This document shows positions 51,225 through 59,658 of a DNA stretch of 62,169 nucleotides, piece by piece. The notes under the pieces were generated by a model. That model saw only the letters and a program-made list of their open reading frames with translations. It was not told the DNA's origin and made no database searches. The translations under genes were made by a program, and so were the position numbers. Position 1 is the stretch's first letter. Every line of letters begins with the position of its first letter. Source of the stretch: an uncultured Lachnospiraceae bacterium (GTDB lineage: Bacteria > Bacillota > Clostridia > Lachnospirales > Lachnospiraceae); the NCBI GenBank assembly GCA_905235745.1, contig CAJOMN010000017.1, forward strand, positions 1 to 62,169, in the 5' to 3' direction.

Positions 51225-51230
51225 ATTATA
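51225..51230 (-). promoter_or_regulatory. -10 box of the glnA promoter
   Basis: Minus-strand TATAAT with TTGTGT 17 bases upstream as a weak -35. It lies before the terminator hairpin, so the hairpin is in the leader. Confidence 0.5.
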
Positions 51231-51255
51231 TGATAAATCCCGCTTATACACAAGA

Positions 51256-52371
51256 TTATATTATCCTGACAATCTTCCAGTCACTGTCAATGAGAAGTGC
51301 CCGGGCCCGTCTTCCCTCATCTATAATGCCGAGTTCATCTCCCATTCCGATCGACGCCGGAGGATTGCATGCTGCAGCTCTTATTGCATCCTCGGCAGGG
51401 ATTCCCATATTAACAGCCTCGGTCATACAGTCATACAGATTGGTGACGCTCCCGGCTATAGTTCCGCTTTGCTGCCTGGCCACCCTTCCGTTTTTGATGA
51501 CGGGAATGCCGCCAAGCTCATAGTCGCCGTCCGGCATTCCGCATGCTCTCATGCTGTCGCTGATAAGTACTATCCTGTCAGAACCGAACAGCCTGAATGC
51601 CGCCCTGACGCATGAGGCGTGCACGTGCACACCGTCACATATGATCTCAGCGTATACATTATCTCTTTCGGCAGCTGCACCGATGACTCCGGGATTCCGG
51701 TGATGGAGCGGGGGCATGGCGTTAAACAGATGTGTTACATGATCGGCACCCCTTGCAAAGCCTTCGGATGCGCGGTCATAATCCGCGTCCGTATGGCCGA
51801 CCGAAAAATGAACCCGGCCGGACAGCCGGCTGATGCACTCCATGGCGCCCTCCACTTCGGGGGCGATCGTAACAAGCCTTATCATGCCGTTTGCAGCCAC
51901 AAGCAGCTCCTCAAGAACCCCTGCATCGGGGGCGGCAACATATTCCGGATTCTGTGCCCCGACCTTATTCGGCGAGATAAACGGTCCCTCCAGATTGATC
52001 CCGATCAGTTCGGCCTCGTCTTCGTCTCCCCGGTGCATGGCCGCGGTTTCGCATATCTTCTTTAATCTGTCAGTGGGCAGTGTCATTGTCGCCGGGCATA
52101 TGTTCAGTACACCGGCGCTTTTCTCGTATCTTGCCATAACGGAGATCGCTTCATCCGTACCGTCGCACAGGTCGCTCCCCATGCATCCGTGAAAATGGAT
52201 ATCGGTAAGACCTGGTATCAGCCGCAGATTATACCCGTCGATGATATCCTCGCCATTTTCCGGTATTACCGGCTCCGTGCAAAGCTTTTCATATACGCCG
52301 TTTGCGATACGCACGTTCATACGCTCGAAGCGGTAATCTTTGGTATATACAAGTACATTATTGATTATCAT
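51256..52371 (-). CDS. nagA: N-acetylglucosamine-6-phosphate deacetylase
   Basis: A 371-residue amidohydrolase that removes acetate from GlcNAc-6-phosphate. LIPGLTDIHFHGCMGSDLCD has the first metal histidines. The others are in INLEGPFISPNKVGAQNPEY (Glu), VHFSVGHTDADYDRASEGFA, DHVTHLFNAMPPLHHRNPGV, and the catalytic Asp in IVLISDSMRACGMPDGDYEL. The start is the ATG 52371 (MIINNVLVYTKD), 14 bases after the response-regulator stop; longer frames are inside that gene. It is the last gene of the phosphorylase-ABC operon and links it to NagB. Confidence 0.94.
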   Translation of the reverse strand: MIINNVLVYTKDYRFERMNVRIANGVYEKLCTEPVIPENGEDIIDGYNLRLIPGLTDIHFHGCMGSDLCDGTDEAISVMARYEKSAGVLNICPATMTLPTDRLKKICETAAMHRGDEDEAELIGINLEGPFISPNKVGAQNPEYVAAPDAGVLEELLVAANGMIRLVTIAPEVEGAMECISRLSGRVHFSVGHTDADYDRASEGFARGADHVTHLFNAMPPLHHRNPGVIGAAAERDNVYAEIICDGVHVHASCVRAAFRLFGSDRIVLISDSMRACGMPDGDYELGGIPVIKNGRVARQQSGTIAGSVTNLYDCMTEAVNMGIPAEDAIRAAACNPPASIGMGDELGIIDEGRRARALLIDSDWKIVRII

Positions 52372-52384
52372 ATCATTATCCGTT

Positions 52385-53125
52385 TCAGATCTTATTTCTG
52401 TATTCGTTCGCCGACATTCCCGTGTATTTCCTGAACACTCTGGAAAAATGCGCTGTATCGGCAAAACCGACCTTCTCCGAAATATCGGATATGTGCAGTG
52501 AAGGATCATCCATCAGCTCCTGCGCCTTTTTGATCCTTATCTCGTTAAGAATGTCGGAGAAGCTCTTTCCGGTAGCGTTAAGAAGCTTGCTCAAGTGCCA
52601 GTGGCTGACATATACCGCCTGCGCCACATCGGTAAGCTGGAGCTTTTCCCTGTAGTGCTGCTCTATATACGCAACAGCCTGGCTTACGATAAAATTATTG
52701 GCGTTTGTCTTGTCTTCCCCGGTATCATCCCCGCCTCCGGCCTCACCCGTTCCGGCAAGATTGTTTACAGCGGTCTCCAGAGCCTCCTTGAGTTCATCCA
52801 TCTTCGACGGCTTGACAAGGTACCTGTGAACGCCGAGAGTCAGCGCAGTCCTTGCATATTCGAAATCCCTGTATCCCGTCAGGATGATAACCTGCAGATT
52901 CCCGTATTCAGAACGCAGGGCTGCCACCATAGTAAGGCCGTCCATTCCCGGCATCCTTATGTCGGTAAACAGTATATCGGGATTACTCGACCTTACAAGC
53001 TCGAGTCCTTCCTTGCCCGATGATGCGGTTCCGACAACGACACAGTTATAGCCGTCCCAGTCAATGGTCTTCCTCAGGCCTTCGGCGATCAACGGTTCAT
53101 CATCCACAATAACGACCTTATACAT
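52385..53125 (-). CDS. YesN-like response regulator, AraC family
   Basis: A 246-residue two-component regulator. The receiver (MYKVVIVDDEPLIAEGLRKT, phosphoacceptor Asp in DILFTDIRMPGMDGLTM, Lys in YLVKPSKM) is followed after a Gly/Asp-rich linker by two AraC helix-turn-helix motifs (LQLTDVAQAVYVSHWHLSKL, INDEIRIKKAQELMD-like, and VGFADTAHFSRVFRKYTGMS). It should be the partner of the sensor kinase at 56.5 kb in the same operon, as in YesMN systems controlling sugar uptake. It is preceded by the ABC permease with a GTAAACGCATCATC motif in the spacer. Confidence 0.92.
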   Translation of the reverse strand: MYKVVIVDDEPLIAEGLRKTIDWDGYNCVVVGTASSGKEGLELVRSSNPDILFTDIRMPGMDGLTMVAALRSEYGNLQVIILTGYRDFEYARTALTLGVHRYLVKPSKMDELKEALETAVNNLAGTGEAGGGDDTGEDKTNANNFIVSQAVAYIEQHYREKLQLTDVAQAVYVSHWHLSKLLNATGKSFSDILNEIRIKKAQELMDDPSLHISDISEKVGFADTAHFSRVFRKYTGMSANEYRNKI

Positions 53126-53146
53126 ATGATTTTCTCCGCTTATATG

Positions 53147-53160
53147 GTAAACGCATCATC
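53147..53160. promoter_or_regulatory. GTAAACGCATCATC motif before the response regulator
   Basis: The same 14 bases occur, in reverse complement, at 44741-44754 after nagB. Here it covers the stop codon of the permease gene and the 30-base spacer to the response regulator. Confidence 0.45.
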
Positions 53161-54007
53161 CCTTGATCGCACCCGCCGTCATTCCTTTGATTATATTCTT
53201 CTGAAGGAGTATGTATACTATTATCACGGGTATTATCACAAGAGTCACCGCGGCAGCCATAAGACCGTAGTTCGTGCCTTCCTTGGATGACAGCTCGTTG
53301 AGCAGTCTCGTTATAGCCTGCATCTCCGGTCTTCGCAGGAAGAACATCTGCGTAAACAGATCGTTGTAGCTCCACAGGAAAGAAAATATGGCGACCGTCA
53401 CAAAAGAAGGTTTCCCGAGAGGAACTACTATCCTGGTATATATCCCCGGTATCGTACAGCCCTCCAGATAGGCGGCCTCTTCAAGCTCCAGGGGCAGCGA
53501 CCGGATGAAGCCCATCAGTACGATTATGGCAAAGCTCGTATTTCCGGCGATCTGCGGCAGTATTACCGACAGCATGTTGAGCAGCCAGCTCGACGTGTTG
53601 GTGATATGCCATGAGGTTTCCATCGTATATACGGGAATAATGGTGGAAAAGACCGGAAACATCATAGCCGCGATAACCATAGTATAACACAGCTTCTTCA
53701 GTTTGAAATCAAACCTTACGAGAGCAAACGCCGCAAGCCCCGCAAGCAGCATGACGCCTATCGTCACACACGTTGAAATGAATATGCTGTTTATATACGC
53801 TCTCCCGATCGAGAGCCTGTCAAATGCCCTCTTGTAATTGGCGAGTGTGAACAGATCCCCCACAGGAAGAGCGAAGCTTTGATTCAGTATCTTATCCTTG
53901 ACCTTGAACGAATTCTCTATTACCCAGAACAGCGGGTATATTGTCGTCGCAGCCCACGCCGCGAGTATGACGTACAGAACGGTCAGTCCGGCTTTGTTTC
54001 TTTTCAT
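53156..54007 (-). CDS. Carbohydrate ABC transporter permease, second subunit
   Basis: A 283-residue membrane permease of the CUT1 family with six helices (GLTVLYVILAAWAATTIYPL, LAGLAAFALVRFDFKLKKLC, and so on). The EAA loop for ATPase contact is visible (LELEEAAYLEGCTIPGIYTR IVVPLGKPSF in part). It pairs with the upstream permease and the solute-binding protein. No ATP-binding subunit is encoded nearby, so a shared MsmK-type ATPase is expected. It lies two bases after the first permease. Confidence 0.92.
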   Translation of the reverse strand: MKRNKAGLTVLYVILAAWAATTIYPLFWVIENSFKVKDKILNQSFALPVGDLFTLANYKRAFDRLSIGRAYINSIFISTCVTIGVMLLAGLAAFALVRFDFKLKKLCYTMVIAAMMFPVFSTIIPVYTMETSWHITNTSSWLLNMLSVILPQIAGNTSFAIIVLMGFIRSLPLELEEAAYLEGCTIPGIYTRIVVPLGKPSFVTVAIFSFLWSYNDLFTQMFFLRRPEMQAITRLLNELSSKEGTNYGLMAAAVTLVIIPVIIVYILLQKNIIKGMTAGAIKG

Positions 54008-54009
54008 GA

Positions 54010-54897
54010 TTACAGATCCTCGCTTTCCCTGAAGATGAGACGCGTGAGCCTTGACAGTACCACTCCGAGTACAACTATAAGGATTGCAAGAGTAGCGCCG
54101 TAGTCAACGTTCTTGGCTTCCATTGTCTGATAGTACATATACGTTCCGGTGAGAAATGTCTGCTTAAGCGGCATTCCCTTCGGGAACATCGTCCACGGAA
54201 GATCGAAAACCTTCAGTGCGCCCGTAACCCCGAGTGTAAGGCATGTGCATATAACATTCCTCAGCATCGGGATCGATATGTAGAATACCCTCTGGAACCT
54301 TGTCGCTCCGTCTATCGCCGCCGACTCGTACAGTTCCTCCGAAATATTGTTAAGACCCGTTTCGAGTATCACGAAATAGAATCCCACATACTGCCATACG
54401 ACCGGGATCATCATTGTCACAAGAGCATGCGACTCGTTCTTCCAGTCCGTAAGATCGGTTTTCCCGAAGAATTCAAGCAGCTGGTTTAACATTCCCTTGT
54501 CATACAAAAAGATCAGGTTGAACAAAAGACCGAGAGCCGTTGCCGATATCACTATCGGGAAGAAATAAACGGTACGGAAGAACTGCGTCCCCTTCGGGAT
54601 ATTATCTACCATAAGCGCCAGTATGAGCGCTATCCCGACCTGTCCGACTATTGTAACTATTATCATGTAGAGCGTGTTGATAAGCGATGTCCTTACGACC
54701 GGATCGGTTGCAAGCTTGACATAGTTCTCATACCACGGAGAATTCCATTTGTTGCCGTATGTCCCGAGTGTCCTGATGGAACGGAAGCTGCTGTATATGT
54801 TCACAAAGAACGGATAATACAGATACACCGTCAGAAATATAAAGGCAGGAAGCAGGAATAAGAAGACGTATTTTTTGTTTTTGTATATATTCGACAT
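54010..54897 (-). CDS. Carbohydrate ABC transporter permease, first subunit
   Basis: A 295-residue CUT1 permease (YVFLFLLPAFIFLTVYLYYP start). The EAA motif is ELYESAAIDGATRFQRVFYI SIPMLRN in part. Start after AGGGGGTTCGC. It is followed by the second permease and preceded by the terminator hairpin 54916-54949. Confidence 0.92.
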   Translation of the reverse strand: MSNIYKNKKYVFLFLLPAFIFLTVYLYYPFFVNIYSSFRSIRTLGTYGNKWNSPWYENYVKLATDPVVRTSLINTLYMIIVTIVGQVGIALILALMVDNIPKGTQFFRTVYFFPIVISATALGLLFNLIFLYDKGMLNQLLEFFGKTDLTDWKNESHALVTMMIPVVWQYVGFYFVILETGLNNISEELYESAAIDGATRFQRVFYISIPMLRNVICTCLTLGVTGALKVFDLPWTMFPKGMPLKQTFLTGTYMYYQTMEAKNVDYGATLAILIVVLGVVLSRLTRLIFRESEDL

Positions 54898-54915
54898 TGC
54901 GAACCCCCTTTTATA

Positions 54916-54949
54916 AAATGACCGGCAGGTTGCGACCTGCCGGTCATTT
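54916..54949 (-). terminator. Hairpin between solute-binding protein and permease genes
   Basis: AAATGACCGGCAGGT and ACCTGCCGGTCATTT are perfect 15-base arms around TGCG, followed by TTATA on the minus strand. In sugar ABC operons such a hairpin lets the binding protein be made in excess over the permeases. Confidence 0.8.
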
Positions 54950-54950
54950 A

Positions 54951-54981
54951 TAGCAAACGCACCTGATAAATGCGTTTACTA
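54951..54981. promoter_or_regulatory. Second inverted repeat with ATGCGTTTAC motif
   Basis: TAGCAAACGCA (54951-54961) and TGCGTTTACTA (54971-54981) pair with one mismatch. The 16 bases AAATGCGTTTACTATA here equal the reverse complement of 44715-44730 upstream of glmS. Confidence 0.5.
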
Positions 54982-54998
54982 TAACAAAGGCTTATTGA

Positions 54999-56393
54999 TT
55001 ATTCAAGTGTTTCCTGATAGATATCAATGCCTTCCTGTACTGCATCAGCTGCACTTACATTGCCTTCAACTATGTCGGGCATACCGTCGAATGTAGGTAC
55101 CCGGCAGTCGCCGTTGAACAGATCCTGAACTGCTCCCGTAAGGCTTGTAACGCCGCTCATCATATCCATTGCCTTAACCTGAAGTGCGTTGAACTGGCTC
55201 TCGTCAACAGCCGGAGCGTTCTTGAGTGCAGATGCCGTATGCTGTGCGAATAAAGGAACAACCTCATCACTTGTCATATGCTCTACAAAGCTGACTGCTG
55301 CTGCCTGCTTGTCGGGATCTTCCCATGCCTTGGTCGTGATGTAATATCCCATTGAAAGACCGCCTACAAGATCTGTTGCCTTACGATTGCCCTTTGAAGG
55401 GAAATATGTTACGTCAAAATGTCCGACTCTTTCAGCATCGATCGTCGAAGGATCATCGGGATCAGACTGGCATGCACCTACTATACCGCCGACCTTCCAT
55501 GAACCGTCAAGAAGGAATGCTGCCTTGTCATCCGTAAACATCGCGAACGTCTCGTCATCTGTTGCGGACAGGGTGTTCTCCGGGAAGAATCCTTTATCAT
55601 ACAGATCCTTGATATCATTAAGACCATCTACCCACTGTGTGCCTGTTGCATCGGTTGCGCTTCCGGGTATGTTCAGATGCTCATCGGGCGTCTGCTGATT
55701 GTAAATGCAGAACTCCCACCAGTAATGAGGTATGTTGCCAAGTGCAGCCGCTATAGGTGTATAACCTGCCTCTTTGATCTTTCCGCAATCGGCGATGAAC
55801 TGATCCCATGTGTAATCGGCACCGGGCATTGCAACGCCGGCCTCATCGAGAACCTTTGTATTGACAAACATTGCTTCCCAATATCCGTTTACGGGAACCG
55901 CATACTTGACTCCGTCCGCCGGAGAAGCTGCGATAAGATCATCGTTCATATTGGATGCGTATTCGGGATATGCGGAACGGATCTCATCGATTGAAACGAC
56001 CTTGCCTGCATTTACAAAATCATTTGCATCGGCTCCGTTGAAGAAGAACAGAACATCAGGTTCGGAACCTACTTCAAAATCTGTGATGACTCTCGTCTTG
56101 AATGTCTCGTCACTTGTTGCCGATGTATCGCTTACCTTGTTGCCTGTCTCGGCTTCCCATGCCGCAACGGCGTCCTTGTAGTTCTGGGCGTTCGTATCTT
56201 CGCCTGCGAATGTTGTTGTTACAGTAAGCTCAACGCCTCCTGCCGCCTCACTTGCGCTCTCCGCTGCTTCGGCAACGGTATCAGGCTCTGCTGCGCTTCC
56301 GCCATCTGCCGGTGCGGCCGATGATGCGCAACCGGTAACAGCAGTTGCCATTGCTGCCGCAAGTAAAATTGCTGTAAACTTTTTCATTTTCAT
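54999..56393 (-). CDS. Sugar ABC transporter solute-binding lipoprotein
   Basis: A 464-residue type 1 solute-binding protein. Signal sequence MKMKKFTAILLAAAMATAVT with lipobox VTGC, then a Ser/Ala/Glu linker and two alpha-beta lobes (VTTTFAGEDTNAQNYKDAVA, VPVNGYWEAMFVNTKVLDEA, AAFLLDGSWKVGGIVGACQS). It belongs to the CUT1 family binding oligosaccharides; with a GlcNAc-disaccharide phosphorylase in the operon a chitooligosaccharide ligand is likely but not proven. Start behind GGGAGACAGGT. Its 3' end is followed by two hairpins. Confidence 0.92.
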   Translation of the reverse strand: MKMKKFTAILLAAAMATAVTGCASSAAPADGGSAAEPDTVAEAAESASEAAGGVELTVTTTFAGEDTNAQNYKDAVAAWEAETGNKVSDTSATSDETFKTRVITDFEVGSEPDVLFFFNGADANDFVNAGKVVSIDEIRSAYPEYASNMNDDLIAASPADGVKYAVPVNGYWEAMFVNTKVLDEAGVAMPGADYTWDQFIADCGKIKEAGYTPIAAALGNIPHYWWEFCIYNQQTPDEHLNIPGSATDATGTQWVDGLNDIKDLYDKGFFPENTLSATDDETFAMFTDDKAAFLLDGSWKVGGIVGACQSDPDDPSTIDAERVGHFDVTYFPSKGNRKATDLVGGLSMGYYITTKAWEDPDKQAAAVSFVEHMTSDEVVPLFAQHTASALKNAPAVDESQFNALQVKAMDMMSGVTSLTGAVQDLFNGDCRVPTFDGMPDIVEGNVSAADAVQEGIDIYQETLE

Positions 56394-56453
56394 ACCTGTC
56401 TCCCTTCTGTGGACGGCAGAGCCGCCATCTTTGTTTTCAAATTACAAGGTTAG

Positions 56454-56459
56454 ATTATA
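56454..56459 (-). promoter_or_regulatory. Possible promoter of the transporter genes
   Basis: A TATAAT on the minus strand lies 60 bases before the solute-binding-protein start, in the 99-base space after the kinase gene. The -35 region is poor, as for an activator-dependent promoter. A regulatory link to the AraC-type regulator is inference. Confidence 0.4.
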
Positions 56460-56492
56460 TGATTTACAGCCGGATGTGGATTGCTGATTTTG

Positions 56493-58232
56493 CTATTTTT
56501 TGACAATAATTGCAGACACTGTATTTCCATGTCCGTCGGTCGAGATATACAGTCCGCTTTCCTGACCGTAGAAGATCTTAAGCCTCCTGTTGACGTTGCG
56601 TATCCCTATCCGGACGGCTCTTTCCTCAAGAGGGTCATACTCCTGCGCATTGTCGAGCAGCTCGTGAATCTTCTCCCAGTCTTCCTCCGACGGTTCTCCG
56701 TGGTTGATTATCCTGATACATATATCAATATGCCCGTCCGAACATGTTCCTCCGATGTTCAGGCTGACGTGACGGTCATCCTCGCTGTCATTGCAGTGAT
56801 TGACGGCATTTTCTATCACGGGCTGGATTATGAGCCTTGGCACTTTGACATTCAGAAGCTTTTCATCGATATCTTCATCATAAGTAAATCTGTCCTGATA
56901 ACGGCACTCGATTATATACAGATATGCATGAACATACTCAAGCTCTTCCGAGAGCGTGATCATCGACTGGTGCTTCCTGTCCATGGTCGCATTCATCATG
57001 GTTGAAAGCGCCTCTATCATACGGCTTACCTTTTCATCACCGTTGATCCTCGCCTCCCAGTTGATGATCTCAAGCGTATTATTAAGGAAATGCGGATTGA
57101 TCTGTGACTGCAGCGCATGGATATTGGCATCCCTTAATGCCAGTTCCTCTACAAATATCCTGTCGAACTGTTCGTGGAGCTTTTCGCTCATCAGGTTGAA
57201 ATTGCCTGCAAGATCGCCTATCTCCCCTTTCCGCTTCTCATAGCTTTCGTCAACCTTTACACCGTAATTGCCGTCGGCGATCTGTCTTGAAGCATCAGTA
57301 AGCGTGGAAATGGGCAGACTGACATTTTTGTGGAGAAAGTAAAATACTACCATTATAAGAGGTGCCAGAAACAGCAGCAGACCGAAAAATGTTATCAGAA
57401 TATAGTTCTTTTCGACGTTTATGATCTGCCTGTCGCAGCTAACCAGATAGACAAATCCCGGTTCCTTGGAGGAAGGGATATAATACACTTCGGGAGCGCG
57501 TCCGTTTGGAATAAAGGCTGCTCTTCCCCTGTCGTCTCCGGTATCAGGTATCGTACCGGTAACGCCGTCGGATGTTATGACGCTGCCGTTATCAAACACC
57601 GTCATTCCATGATATGACCATACGCTTTTAAGGCTTTCGAATATCCTCGCCGAATTCAGTTCCATTACAAGGACGGCGTATGGCTCAAAGCTCCTGTTCA
57701 TGATATTTCTGATCATGTACAGGTGATCCCCGCTCGCAAAGAATCCGACCTTGGTATCAAGTGCTTCCGACCGTGATAATGCATCGTCGAGCACACTATC
57801 CCTGAAATAGCGAAGCCGGGCGGTACTTCCCCGTCCAGTCGCGTTTCCCGAATAATATACGTCTTCGGGCTTATCCGTATATATAAGCACGGTCAGATCA
57901 AAGTTCGGATTGTACATATACTGTTCGGACAAAAATCTCATCGTGCTGTCATACAGATCCCCCGGATTATTATCCTTCTGGTATTTCGTCCATGCATTTC
58001 TGATATCCGGACGATATGACGCTTCACGCGAAGCGGCAATACAATCCGATATTCTCAGTTCGCATATCTCGGATGCTTTTTCCATGGAGGTTTCGACCGC
58101 ACGCTTTGTCTGTCTTTCGATCTGCCCCGAAACGATCATAAGAAATATGACCGCTACTATAACGATCGGCACGATCCAACCGAGAAGCAGCATCCTCAGC
58201 ATCTGCCATTTTAATGTTTCCTGCTGTTTCAT
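56493..58232 (-). CDS. YesM-like sensor histidine kinase
   Basis: A 579-residue membrane sensor. Transmembrane helix 1 (LRMLLLGWIVPIVIVAVIFL) and helix 2 (ILITFFGLLLFLAPLIMVVF, about 285-310) enclose an external sensor region of about 240 residues; a HAMP linker follows. The phosphorylated His is in ALQSQINPHFLNNTLEIINW, and the ATP-binding lobe shows VIENAVNHCNDSEDD and VRIGIRNVNRRLKIFYGQ. It matches family-2 kinases paired with AraC-type regulators. I prefer the ATG 58232; a TTG two codons earlier is nearer to AAGGAATT. It is third in the operon, after the mutase. Confidence 0.92.
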   Translation of the reverse strand: MKQQETLKWQMLRMLLLGWIVPIVIVAVIFLMIVSGQIERQTKRAVETSMEKASEICELRISDCIAASREASYRPDIRNAWTKYQKDNNPGDLYDSTMRFLSEQYMYNPNFDLTVLIYTDKPEDVYYSGNATGRGSTARLRYFRDSVLDDALSRSEALDTKVGFFASGDHLYMIRNIMNRSFEPYAVLVMELNSARIFESLKSVWSYHGMTVFDNGSVITSDGVTGTIPDTGDDRGRAAFIPNGRAPEVYYIPSSKEPGFVYLVSCDRQIINVEKNYILITFFGLLLFLAPLIMVVFYFLHKNVSLPISTLTDASRQIADGNYGVKVDESYEKRKGEIGDLAGNFNLMSEKLHEQFDRIFVEELALRDANIHALQSQINPHFLNNTLEIINWEARINGDEKVSRMIEALSTMMNATMDRKHQSMITLSEELEYVHAYLYIIECRYQDRFTYDEDIDEKLLNVKVPRLIIQPVIENAVNHCNDSEDDRHVSLNIGGTCSDGHIDICIRIINHGEPSEEDWEKIHELLDNAQEYDPLEERAVRIGIRNVNRRLKIFYGQESGLYISTDGHGNTVSAIIVKK

Positions 58233-58238
58233 TATCAA

Positions 58239-59648
58239 TTACAGGTCAAGAAATTCCTTATAAATATTGCACACCTGTTCCGCCTGCTCCCTCTCCGGCA
58301 TCTCGCAGAATATTCGAAGCAGCGGTTCCGTTCCGGAAAATCGTGTGCAGACCCATCCTCCGCACTTAAAGTATACCTTACATCCGTCAATATAGGAAAC
58401 CCTATCTGTCTCAAAAGGAAGTTCCGGTATCTCCCGGTCCTCCATAAGGCGCTTTTCATAGGCGGCTCTTTGCTCGGGACGGAATGTGCAGTTACATTCC
58501 TCCATGTACAGGCTTCCGAATTCGCGTGTGATCTCATCATATATCTCCGACATCCTGCAGCCCGTTACGGCAAGCATTTCAACAAGCAGCGCAGCGGCAT
58601 ATACTCCGTCCTTGCCGTTTATATGTCCCCTTACCGTAAGCCCTCCGGAGGATTCTCCGCCTATAAGGGCATCAGTCTCGGAAATCCTGGCTGATATATG
58701 CTTGAACCCAACAGGCACTTCATAACAGACTTCACCGTATCTGGCGGCGATCCTGTCGAGCATATGCGTTGTGCATATATTTCTGACCACGGGGCCTGTT
58801 TCGCCGCGGTATTTCTTGAGGTAGTAATACAGCATTACCAGAATATCATTCGGGGTAATGTAGCGCCCTTTGTCGTCAACGATACCTATCCTGTCCGCGT
58901 CACCGTCCGTTGCGATACCTATATCGCAGTGCTTATCTATAACGCACGTTTTGAGCGGTTCCATTGCGGCTGCGTTCGGTGCGGGAAGCTTACCACCGAA
59001 GAGTGTGTCATGCATGCCGTGTATTGTCTCCACCTCGCATCTTGCGGTAAGCAGTATTGTTTTGATCGCATTCTCTGCAACTCCGTACATCGGATCGAGC
59101 GCTGCCTTGAGTCCGGCATTTCTGATGGCGACAATATCTATCTTATTGATTATCGCATCAAGATAATCATTTATGGGATAGAATTCATCAATAAGACCTG
59201 CCGCTTTCGCATCGTCATAATTCTCGGCGGGTACCGGAAGCGCCACATCCGAAATGTATTCTTCTATCTGCGCGGTCTGTGTTTCGTCGGCATCCCTTCC
59301 GCCGCCGGTAAACACCTTCACACCGTTATATACTGCGGGATTATGGCTTGCGGTTATCATCATGCCGTATGGCAGATCATTTTCCATTACATAATACATG
59401 ACAAGAGGCGTAGGACACGACTTGTTGATGAGCTTCGCCTTTATCCCGTTAGCCGCGAACACCTCGCTTGCCCACTGCATGGCCTCCTTGGACAGGAATC
59501 TCCTGTCATATCCCATGACAATACCGCTTCCGTCAACCTTCTCGTCCTTCATCTTGGAAGCCATTGCCTGTGCCAGTATCTGAATATTCTCCTTGGTAAA
59601 TTCGTCACCGATGACAGCACGCCAGCCGCCTGTTCCAAATCTGATCAT
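58239..59648 (-). CDS. Phosphohexomutase, probably acting on sugar-1-phosphates from the phosphorylase
   Basis: A 469-residue member of the alpha-D-phosphohexomutase family. It begins MIRFGTGGWRAVIGDEFTKE; the phosphoserine is Ser101 in ITASHNPAVYNGVK, the metal loop IATDGDADRIGIVDD, the sugar loop GGESSGGLTV, and the phosphate loop RFSGTEPLLRIFCEMPE. Family members act on glucose, mannose, GlcN or GlcNAc phosphates. It lies directly after the GH94 gene. In Vibrio a similar mutase next to chitobiose phosphorylase turns GlcNAc-1-P into GlcNAc-6-P, and that role is inferred here. Start after AGAGGGGGACAT. Confidence 0.88.
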   Translation of the reverse strand: MIRFGTGGWRAVIGDEFTKENIQILAQAMASKMKDEKVDGSGIVMGYDRRFLSKEAMQWASEVFAANGIKAKLINKSCPTPLVMYYVMENDLPYGMMITASHNPAVYNGVKVFTGGGRDADETQTAQIEEYISDVALPVPAENYDDAKAAGLIDEFYPINDYLDAIINKIDIVAIRNAGLKAALDPMYGVAENAIKTILLTARCEVETIHGMHDTLFGGKLPAPNAAAMEPLKTCVIDKHCDIGIATDGDADRIGIVDDKGRYITPNDILVMLYYYLKKYRGETGPVVRNICTTHMLDRIAARYGEVCYEVPVGFKHISARISETDALIGGESSGGLTVRGHINGKDGVYAAALLVEMLAVTGCRMSEIYDEITREFGSLYMEECNCTFRPEQRAAYEKRLMEDREIPELPFETDRVSYIDGCKVYFKCGGWVCTRFSGTEPLLRIFCEMPEREQAEQVCNIYKEFLDL

Positions 59649-59658
59649 ATGTCCCCCT

